Shown here in pieces: positions 56,764-62,891 of a stretch of DNA of 64,000 nucleotides. The notes under the pieces were generated by a model. It was not told the DNA's origin, did not search any database, and was given only the letters and a program-made list of their open reading frames with translations. The stretch is from a virus, in the IMG/VR virus record IMGVR_UViG_3300002460_000002, positions 2,247 through 66,246 of that record. The stretch is one strand, 5' to 3'. The position numbers were made by a program, and so were the translations under genes. Position 1 is the first letter of the stretch, and each line of letters begins with the position of its first letter.

Positions 56764-56798
56764 TGAAAAAATTCTGCGCGCCGTCGGAGGTGTCGTAG
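56763..56798 (+). other. 11-codon open frame carrying a ribosome-binding site
   Basis: ATG overlapping the previous stop, 11 codons (MKKFCAPSEVS), stop followed at once by the next ATG. It contains GTCGGAGG, which serves 56799-56909. It could be a decayed cassette gene kept only as a coupling element. Confidence 0.4.
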
Positions 56799-56909
56799 AT
56801 GAAGCGCATCGGCACCAACCTCCTCGCCGGTCTCGGCCTCTTCGCCGCCGGTGCGCTCGTGCACCTAGGCTGGGCCCTGGGTGGGTACCTCATCAAGCGG
56901 TTGTTCTGA
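56799..56909 (+). CDS. 36-residue membrane protein
   Basis: Single span (TNLLAGLGLFAAGALVHLGWALGGYLI) flanked by basic residues (MKR and KRLF). GGAGG 10 bases upstream. Short spans of this kind are seen in phage virion membranes and holins; no assignment. Confidence 0.55.
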   Translation: MKRIGTNLLAGLGLFAAGALVHLGWALGGYLIKRLF

Positions 56910-57133
56910 TGTCACAAGAAGACCCACCGCGGCTGTCAGCACCTCTCCCCGAGCGCCGGCAGGGCATGAACCGCGGCATGCACGTCGCGCTTTTTCTGGC
57001 GGGTGGTGCCTTCCAGGCGATCTCGGCGTTCGAGGCGCCTTGGGTCGCAGATTACCGGGCGGGGCTTCTCGTGTTCGCGGGCGTGCTGCTCTCGGCTGCC
57101 AACGTCCGCGGCGCTCTCGGCCGTCGTTCTTGA
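56909..57133 (+). CDS. Two-span small membrane protein
   Basis: 74 residues. Polar start, then two hydrophobic segments (HVALFLAGGAFQAISAF and LLVFAGVLLSAANV) and a basic end. It shares a base with the previous stop. Holin-like topology, but the endolysin is 22 kb away, so this is a weak suggestion. Confidence 0.55.
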   Translation: MSQEDPPRLSAPLPERRQGMNRGMHVALFLAGGAFQAISAFEAPWVADYRAGLLVFAGVLLSAANVRGALGRRS

Positions 57134-57159
57134 CACGCCGCACCGCGCGCAAGTATCAT
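57130..57159 (+). promoter_or_regulatory. Leaderless promoter for 57167
   Basis: TTGACA, 18-bp spacer, TATCAT: the best promoter match in the window, with the -10 seven bases before the ATG. Transcription should begin at or one base before the start codon. Confidence 0.7.
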
Positions 57160-57166
57160 CTATGAG

Positions 57167-57709
57167 ATGGATTCGTGGCCAAAACTCCGACCGCTTCTCG
57201 TCGTGACGGGGGCGCTTTCGTTTCGGCAGGTCGGTGAGGCCCAGAAGAGTGACCGCAACACAGCCACGGTCATCGTGGCCAAGTTCCGACGCCGACTCGC
57301 GCGGATCGCCTTGTTCGAGACCCCGTTCGGCACCATCGTGCTCGCGGCCCGGCTCAAGGAAGCGCGCAAACTGTTCCGGGACACGACCCACGAGGTCACC
57401 GGTTACAATACCGGCCGCACCTGCCAGCTCGACAATTTCCTCTTGTGGGAGCGCCTGGAAGGCAACCGCCGCGTCGCCGTCGAGGGTTGGGTGCTCGCGA
57501 ACAGAGATGTCGATCGTGTTGAAGAGGCGCTTGAGCCTACCGACAACGGCGCTAGTCTAGCGGCCGAGCCGACAACGATTGAACTGCCGCATGCACCCGC
57601 TGGCCTTGTTCCGGCCGCCCCGCCCCTTCATGCACTTGGAGAGGGAGGTCTTGCAGTGGCCGGGGGCCCTGGAAGCACCGAGAGCAGCACCGGAGAGACG
57701 ACGCTTTGA
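57167..57709 (+). CDS. Hypothetical protein
   Basis: 180 residues. The N-terminal half is alpha-beta and basic (LLVVTGALSFRQVGEAQKSD, IVAKFRRRLARIALF, ARLKEARKLFRD); the C-terminal third is Ala/Pro/Gly low complexity. No Cys cluster except one. Monocistronic with a strong leaderless promoter, so likely well expressed. Not recognised. Confidence 0.55.
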   Translation: MDSWPKLRPLLVVTGALSFRQVGEAQKSDRNTATVIVAKFRRRLARIALFETPFGTIVLAARLKEARKLFRDTTHEVTGYNTGRTCQLDNFLLWERLEGNRRVAVEGWVLANRDVDRVEEALEPTDNGASLAAEPTTIELPHAPAGLVPAAPPLHALGEGGLAVAGGPGSTESSTGETTL

Positions 57710-57733
57710 CATGGTCCGAGAGTAGCCCGGTCG

Positions 57734-58024
57734 TCAAGAAATTACCAGTACCTGCTCAAACATCTTGGTGATCTCGGCGTCGTTGACCGCACCTTCGAGT
57801 CGGATCATGCGCCCGCGGGAGGTGATGCCGATCGTGGTCGGTGTTGCGCGAACCCTGTATTGATTGGCGTAACGTCGGGCGTTCGCGTCTCGGGCAACAT
57901 CACCCAGGTGCACGGGGATCTTCCGGCCAGCGAGCCGTGAAGCGATCGGGCCGAAGCGCTTCTTGTACTCCTTGCAGAAGTGACAATTTTCAGCGACGAA
58001 GACCAGGACGCGGGGGCCGTTCAT
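57734..58024 (-). CDS. Thioredoxin-like protein
   Basis: 96 residues from the second ATG, which lies 6 bases after TAAACT; an ATG two codons earlier is the alternative. VLVFVAENCHFCKEY has the CxxC active site (Cys14, Cys17), VRATPTTIGI the cis-Pro and the following strand a Gly. It should be a cytoplasmic thiol-disulfide oxidoreductase, perhaps serving ribonucleotide reduction or the nearby Cys-rich proteins. Confidence 0.75.
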   Translation of the reverse strand: MNGPRVLVFVAENCHFCKEYKKRFGPIASRLAGRKIPVHLGDVARDANARRYANQYRVRATPTTIGITSRGRMIRLEGAVNDAEITKMFEQVLVIS

Positions 58025-58055
58025 ACTCATAGTTTACCGCAACTGAAGTGAAAAG

Positions 58056-58251
58056 TACCCCTGACGGGATTTGAACCCGCATCACACGCGCAAGAAAACT
58101 TCTTTGGAAACGCGCTTCCCTTCCAAACTCTCTCGAACCTGGTTCGGTGCATCCGCAACCACTGTTTTCTCCGACTCGTCAGTCGTCACGTGGGCCAGTT
58201 ACGGCGCCGGTTCCGTTTTTCCGGTGGATATCCTCTTTTTCCTACAGGGGT
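58056..58251 (-). ncRNA. tRNA-like structured RNA with expanded centre
   Basis: The two ends pair as a 7-bp acceptor (ACCCCTG with CAGGGGT). The 5' end continues with TA and a D-like arm (GGA, loop AAAAGAGGATA with GG, TCC). The 3' end has a canonical T arm (GCGGG, loop TTCAAAT, CCCGT) and discriminator A. Between them lie about 125 nt instead of an anticodon arm, with several hairpins (TTTGGAA/TTCCAAA, AAGAA/TTCTT, CGAAC/GTTCG). It could be an interrupted tRNA, a tmRNA-like RNA or a structured decoy. CCA is not encoded. Confidence 0.45.
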
Positions 58252-58255
58252 ATGA

Positions 58256-58477
58256 ATGACATTGTCACGACAAACTATTCGTGACAAGCTCTTTCTCATG
58301 CCCGCGAAACTCGCTCCTCATGAAGAGACTGTTGTGGTTCAGTTCAAGATCCCGGCGACGTTGAAGCGTAAGGCGGCGAAGCTGGCGAAGGAATCGGGCG
58401 ACGGGGACGTGTCGCACTGGATCCGTCGGCAGATTCACAACGCGTGGAAGGCTGCGGAAGCGCAAGAAGAGCGTTAA
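58256..58477 (+). CDS. Ribbon-helix-helix protein
   Basis: 73 residues from the ATG with AGGGG upstream; an ATG at 58298 would give 59 residues. TVVVQFKIPATLKRKAAKLAKESGDGDVSHWIRRQIHNAW fits the RHH fold. A perfect inverted repeat (58262-58287) lies over the first codons of the long form or just upstream of the short form, suggesting autoregulation. Confidence 0.6.
   Translation: MTLSRQTIRDKLFLMPAKLAPHEETVVVQFKIPATLKRKAAKLAKESGDGDVSHWIRRQIHNAWKAAEAQEER
58262..58287. repeat. Inverted repeat TTGTCACG / CGTGACAA
   Basis: Perfect 8-bp arms with a 10-base spacer at the 5' end of the RHH gene. Likely operator for its product; a different sequence from the GTTAGCNN boxes of the other RHH gene. Confidence 0.5.
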
Positions 58478-58734
58478 CGCCCGGTCCCGCACTTGTCGAC
58501 GGTATCGCAGTCCAGCGCCGTCGACATGCATTGTAGATCGAGAGTGATCATGCCGCTGCTACGGGCGTTCATACAGACGTCTTCGCAGCTAACCCCGTGT
58601 GGAGTTGGTTTTCCGGCTTCGCAGCCGAGAGCGCGCATGCGATCACAAGCCATCGCGCAGGTTGGACCCGGCGCGGTTTCCGGTCCGGTCTTGCACGTCG
58701 AAAGCAGAACGGCGATCAAGATGAACGACTTCAC
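58474..58734 (-). CDS. Small Cys-rich lipoprotein
   Basis: 86 residues. MKSFILIAVLLSTC is a lipoprotein signal with lipobox LSTC. The mature part has eight further Cys (CAMACDRMRALGC, CEDVC, LQC, LDC, KCG), probably disulfide-bonded outside the cytoplasm. Overlaps the protease gene by 4 bases. A role in superinfection exclusion or as a periplasmic inhibitor is possible but unproven. Confidence 0.65.
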   Translation of the reverse strand: MKSFILIAVLLSTCKTGPETAPGPTCAMACDRMRALGCEAGKPTPHGVSCEDVCMNARSSGMITLDLQCMSTALDCDTVDKCGTGR

Positions 58735-59480
58735 GCGCTGTACCTCGCGGCTTTTTCGACGATCCAGAGGTCACCGGTTTCTGACCACTTGATGTAGTCG
58801 GCCGAGAAGAGAATGAAGCCGGCGTTTCCGAAATTTTCGCCCCATGAGTTGACGATGCGAATCGCGTCTCCTGCGTGGTCTACGGCTGTCAGCAGGTGTC
58901 CACCTCCCCAGGCTTCACCAACCGGAGGATCGAGCGGAATGCCGAACGGAGCTGTGCCAAATGTTCTAGCGATCTGTGTGCCGAACACAACAAGATGACG
59001 TGTAGCCAGCGCGCGCTTCACGGCATCTACCCGGGCCGAGCCGGTCTCGAAAATGCGTCTGTAGCTCGTGGGGGCTTTCTGATCGTAGGCGGCTCTGAGT
59101 GCTCGCGCGCTTGGATCTGCATTTAGAGGTTCGTCGTATGGCCAGATCTCTTCAGGGCAGAATCCGATCTTGTTCAGCGCATCGAAGCAGGATCGGATGT
59201 ACGTGCCCTCGTCCGCGTCACCCTGATGATTTGCGTTTCGGGCGAGCCTGTAGAGCATCCGACGAGACAGAAGAGGCGGATTCAACGCCCCCTGCAAGAC
59301 GTGGTTGGCCCTGATAGCTTGGGCGATTCCGTTCGCGGTGCAGTCTTGATTGGTCTGGGCAAGAATGGAAAGGATCAAGTCGCCGTTGCTGGACGACGCC
59401 GGCACCGGTCCTGCACCAAACAGCTCCGAGGCTGAATGGTCCCGCGGGTCGTGCGGGTCTTTGAGCCAGCCTAACCTCAT
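58731..59480 (-). CDS. Papain-like (C1) cysteine protease
   Basis: 249 residues. TNQDCTANGIAQAI holds Gln45 and Cys47, WGGGHLLTAVD His195 and IRIVNSWGENFGNAGF Asn211: the full catalytic set of C1 peptidases. No signal peptide or prodomain is visible. Phage C1 proteases may process virion proteins. Coupled to the JAB protease gene upstream and a lipoprotein gene downstream. Confidence 0.85.
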   Translation of the reverse strand: MRLGWLKDPHDPRDHSASELFGAGPVPASSSNGDLILSILAQTNQDCTANGIAQAIRANHVLQGALNPPLLSRRMLYRLARNANHQGDADEGTYIRSCFDALNKIGFCPEEIWPYDEPLNADPSARALRAAYDQKAPTSYRRIFETGSARVDAVKRALATRHLVVFGTQIARTFGTAPFGIPLDPPVGEAWGGGHLLTAVDHAGDAIRIVNSWGENFGNAGFILFSADYIKWSETGDLWIVEKAARYSA

Positions 59481-60013
59481 GCGGGTACTTTACCACGGCG
59501 CTTGCGAGGCACACTACCTGGCGCAGCTTCACCAAAATCAACGAGACCGTGCAGACTCTTGCAGGATTCTCCCCCTACGATGACGTGATCAAGAACCGGG
59601 ATCCCGATGAGACGGCCTGCGTCGATCAAGCGCTTCGTCAAGGTGATGTCGCTAGAAGACGGTTCGGGATTTCCCGAGGGGTGATTATGCGACACTATTA
59701 CACTCGAAGCGTTGGAGAGAATCGCGCCTTTGAATAACTCCCGCGGGTTGACTTCGACCGATCCAACGGCACCTTTGGAGACCTCCTCGAATCCTACGAC
59801 GCGATGACTAACGTCCAGGTGAAGGGCGTAGAAACTCTCGCGGTCGGCCGCGCCGATCTTCTTTTCGCGGAAGAAAGCACAAGCGTCGTCTCCGTTTTTC
59901 ACTGTTTGTGAGAGGGGGGCCTGCTTGGTCATGCAGAGCCGAACTGTCGAGTTGGGCCCGACCGGGCCGCAGCTTGTCTCTGTTCCCGGGTCCGTCTTCT
60001 TGCGAGGCGCCAC
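59477..60013 (-). CDS. JAB/MPN (RadC-like) metalloprotease
   Basis: 178 residues from the GTG that has TATCCT six bases upstream; an ATG at 59932 would give 151. SVIVSHNHPSGNPEPSSSD is the JAMM zinc motif (HxHP...S...D), in the context of FKGAILSNASS and ITLTKRLIDAGRLIGIPVLDHVIVG typical of RadC-type JAB domains. It may cleave protein isopeptide or peptide links, or act on DNA-associated proteins. First gene of a three-gene unit with a C1 protease and lipoprotein. Confidence 0.8.
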   Translation of the reverse strand: MAPRKKTDPGTETSCGPVGPNSTVRLCMTKQAPLSQTVKNGDDACAFFREKKIGAADRESFYALHLDVSHRVVGFEEVSKGAVGSVEVNPRELFKGAILSNASSVIVSHNHPSGNPEPSSSDITLTKRLIDAGRLIGIPVLDHVIVGGESCKSLHGLVDFGEAAPGSVPRKRRGKVPA

Positions 60014-60029
60014 GGTGTCAGGATACCAT
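60000..60029. promoter_or_regulatory. Overlapping divergent leaderless promoters
   Basis: Rightward: TTGCGA (60000-60005), 18 bp, TACCAT (60024-60029), 6 bases to GTG 60036 of the deformylase. Leftward: TATCCT (60025-60020), 6 bases to GTG 60013 of the JAB gene, with a weak -35. The two -10 boxes share two bases. Confidence 0.5.
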
Positions 60030-60035
60030 GACCCA

Positions 60036-60518
60036 GTGGTCAGGAAAATCCTGCGGTACCCCGAAGCGCGGCTGAAGGAAGAATCGTGGCCGGTGACCGA
60101 TTTCGCGGCACTGCCTGCGCTGGTTATCGACTTGGTGGAAACGATGGGCTCTGTGAAAGGACTTGGGTTGGCTGCGATTCAGATCGGAATTCCGTTACGG
60201 GTGTTCGTGATTCACCCCGAGCTATCGCTGACCAATCAAGTATTCGTGAACCCTGAAATCGTGTCTGGTAACGGGGCTACTTTCGATGAAGAAGGCTGTC
60301 TTTCGTTCCCGAAAATTCGCGTGCAGATCCAGCGAAAAGAGCACGTGCGGATGAAGGCCAAGGATTCAATCGGCACGGAATTCGTGGTTGACGCCGATGG
60401 TCTGTTAGCTCGGGCGTTGCAGCACGAGATTGATCACCTGGATGGGCGCCTGTTGACCGACTACGTGAGTTCGTCACGATGTGGTCGAATCAGGCAACAG
60501 CTTTTGCGCGGCGGTTGA
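60036..60518 (+). CDS. def: Peptide deformylase
   Basis: 160 residues from a GTG supported by the promoter spacing; longer ATG frames would overlap the JAB promoter. All three signatures are intact: KGLGLAAIQIG (42-51), EEGCLSFP (Cys88) and QHEIDHLDG (His130, Glu131, His134). It removes the N-formyl group from nascent proteins, using a metal ion. Phage-encoded deformylases are known from marine phages. Nearby genes include an initiator-like tRNA in the same window. Confidence 0.92.
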   Translation: MVRKILRYPEARLKEESWPVTDFAALPALVIDLVETMGSVKGLGLAAIQIGIPLRVFVIHPELSLTNQVFVNPEIVSGNGATFDEEGCLSFPKIRVQIQRKEHVRMKAKDSIGTEFVVDADGLLARALQHEIDHLDGRLLTDYVSSSRCGRIRQQLLRGG

Positions 60519-60655
60519 GTCGAAGTTTTGGGACTCCTACGGGATTTTTGTGCCCTCGTGGTTTAGGGCAACGGGGTAGACGTCCGAGCCGTTTTGGGCG
60601 ACGCACCAGGGGAAGCTTGCCATCGGGGTAGAAAACCTGCAAGAATGCCTCCCAG

Positions 60656-62875
60656 ATGTCTCTCGCCAACCAGGTCGTAGAGTCCTTCAACAACGCTGCT
60701 GGCGTCACGTTGTCTCGCGGCATGATCGTGCGCGGAACGACCGGAGTCCGGCAGACGGTGCTGGCCCAGGCCGACACGTTGGCGCATCTGGCATCGATTA
60801 TCGGCGTCGCCAACAACGGGACGGGGCCGACCGGGCTTTACTTCGCGACCGTGGCTGGCGAGGTCGAGGTTTTGCTCGAGACTGGTCTGACACCTACAGC
60901 GACGCAGATCGTGTACGTGTCTGCTTCCGTAGCCGGACGTGGGACGACGGCGGCTCCGACTCTGGCAATTCCGATGGGAGTGATCACAGACGCGTCTTCA
61001 TACTCTCTCAGCGGCCGGGTGATGGTTTCGCTGTTCGCGTTATTTGCGTCTAACGCGACGCCAGCCCCACCGTGGGACCCGACCCTGGTCCGGTACTGGT
61101 TCATCGACAACGAGAACGGCAACGACGCGAATGTCGGCTACATCGATGCCGCGGCATTGACGATCTTCACACCAGCGCAAACCAGTCCGGTGGCACTCAG
61201 AACATCAGAAGAGATGCGGAAACGGCTCCCGCGCTTCGGACAGGCACTTAGTACGGTCGCACTCTACAAGCCGCGTTCCGACAACGGCAACTACCTGAAC
61301 AAGGCTGGAGCCAGTGACTACTTGGACACCGGGTATGCTGGGTACGCGTACATCGCGTTTCGCGCATCGGATCTCACAAACAGTGTGAATGATCGATCTG
61401 ACATGGCGGGCGTTACAAGCTCCGCCGGTCCGAATGCGGATGGTTCGTGGACAGCGACCGGTATGGTCGGCTATACGATCACGAATGGTGCAGGTGTCCT
61501 TCCCGCGACCGACACGGTTGCCGGACTCAAAGTCGAGTACCAAGGCAACGTCACGGCGGGTCTCCGCAATATCGGAAACACAGTTGTTGATCGAACCGGT
61601 GCTACGCTACTTGATACCGGTGTAGGTACGACACTGGCAGCCCTTGCCAACGGAGATCAATACTACCTTCGCGCGCCTGGTGTGAGGTTTACTCGTCCTG
61701 TGATTCCGTTCGGCGGCCTCAACGGGCCCAACAACTACAATGGGCAGTTTCCGGTGTGCGGGATGCGTTGGACGGGCACCATCGGCGTGTCTGGAAGTCC
61801 GGTCGGGGTGAATTTTCAACCGGTTTTCAACCGATTCGATGCTGATACGTATCTCGTTTCCGCACCGGAGTTTACTGCGCCGCTTTCTTATTATTTGGAG
61901 GATGGCGCTACCACCGTCTCGACTTTTTGCACGATCGACGCACGGGCAATCTTCAACGCGTACATCAACGGTAAATCGAATCTGTCGATGCCGGCGTTTC
62001 ACAGCACTACCGATCTGTTGTTCGGTAGCAGCGATTTCTCTATTTTCAATTCTGGATATTCGACGCTCGCGCCCACTGTTACAAATGTTCGAGGGTCAGT
62101 TGGGACAAACGCCAGCAACACGATAGGCGCGCAGTTTGCTGTTGCCGCCAATCTGTTCCGTCCAACACGATTTATTGCCGGTATTGCATTGAATGGGTAT
62201 GCAGGATTCGTGCTCTCGATCGATCATGGAGGGGCAACCAACGGGATTGTTTTCGGGCGCGATTGTAATTTTACGATTGGCTCCGGGGGCGCACAGCCGC
62301 AAGGAACTTCGGGAACTTCGGCTCTTGCGGGTGTGTCGTCTGTTGGATCAACGGTTGTCGTTGTAGGCACTGCCGCCGTCGGTACAACGCAAGATGTACT
62401 TTTGGCCGGTTCGGTAGTCGCGACGTTCGCGAGCCTTGCGACGTCACCACAGATGGATGCCCAGAACAACACGGTTCAAGGATCCGCTGGAGCGCCGGTC
62501 AAGAAGACCGTCTTGAAGTTTTCTGGTGTGTTCGTCGGTGCGGCTGGCGCCAAGACAGATTTTTTGGCCGATTCGGGTCCGTTCGCTGGTGCAGTTCTTG
62601 ATGCTGTTGTAGTCAACTATCCAATGCCGGCCTGCCGCGTGCGCAATTTGCGGATACAAGCAAGTTCAAACCCGCTCGGCGCCAATCTCGTCGTGAGGGT
62701 ACTCAAGAATGGTGCGGCCACCGGTATCACTGCGACCATCACAACCGGATCCACCGCACTTTTTTCAGACTTGACGAACGAGGGACAATTCGCCGCTGGT
62801 GACAGACTCGATATTGACATGACGGAGACCGGCGCCGGAACCGCGCTTCTCGCGGCATCGTTGGAGTGCTACTAG
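60656..62875 (+). CDS. Spike/fibre-like protein
   Basis: 739 residues. The first 130 residues (SLANQVVESFNNAAGVTLSRGM...SSYSLSGRVMVSLFA) are almost repeated at the start of 62892-64000, as expected of a common virion attachment domain. The remainder is beta-rich, Gly/Asn/Thr-rich, and varied, consistent with a trimeric beta-helix or receptor-binding region. No enzyme motif is recognised. No ribosome-binding site precedes the ATG. Confidence 0.7.
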   Translation: MSLANQVVESFNNAAGVTLSRGMIVRGTTGVRQTVLAQADTLAHLASIIGVANNGTGPTGLYFATVAGEVEVLLETGLTPTATQIVYVSASVAGRGTTAAPTLAIPMGVITDASSYSLSGRVMVSLFALFASNATPAPPWDPTLVRYWFIDNENGNDANVGYIDAAALTIFTPAQTSPVALRTSEEMRKRLPRFGQALSTVALYKPRSDNGNYLNKAGASDYLDTGYAGYAYIAFRASDLTNSVNDRSDMAGVTSSAGPNADGSWTATGMVGYTITNGAGVLPATDTVAGLKVEYQGNVTAGLRNIGNTVVDRTGATLLDTGVGTTLAALANGDQYYLRAPGVRFTRPVIPFGGLNGPNNYNGQFPVCGMRWTGTIGVSGSPVGVNFQPVFNRFDADTYLVSAPEFTAPLSYYLEDGATTVSTFCTIDARAIFNAYINGKSNLSMPAFHSTTDLLFGSSDFSIFNSGYSTLAPTVTNVRGSVGTNASNTIGAQFAVAANLFRPTRFIAGIALNGYAGFVLSIDHGGATNGIVFGRDCNFTIGSGGAQPQGTSGTSALAGVSSVGSTVVVVGTAAVGTTQDVLLAGSVVATFASLATSPQMDAQNNTVQGSAGAPVKKTVLKFSGVFVGAAGAKTDFLADSGPFAGAVLDAVVVNYPMPACRVRNLRIQASSNPLGANLVVRVLKNGAATGITATITTGSTALFSDLTNEGQFAAGDRLDIDMTETGAGTALLAASLECY

Positions 62876-62891
62876 CGAAAAGAGTTTTCGC
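62875..62891 (+). other. Hairpin between spike genes
   Basis: GCGAAAA-GAG-TTTTCGC is a perfect 7-bp stem with a 3-base loop just after the stop codon and ending next to the GTG of the following gene. It lacks a T tract; it may stabilise mRNA or affect initiation downstream. Confidence 0.4.

Noticed and set aside
56909-57133. Holin assignment
   Set aside because: Only size and two hydrophobic segments support it; the endolysin lies far away and several other small membrane proteins fit equally.
58056-58085. tRNA 3' end as an attP site for integration
   Set aside because: A matching 5' acceptor and D arm exist 170 nt away on the same strand, and no integrase gene is seen; the attP idea remains possible but less economical.
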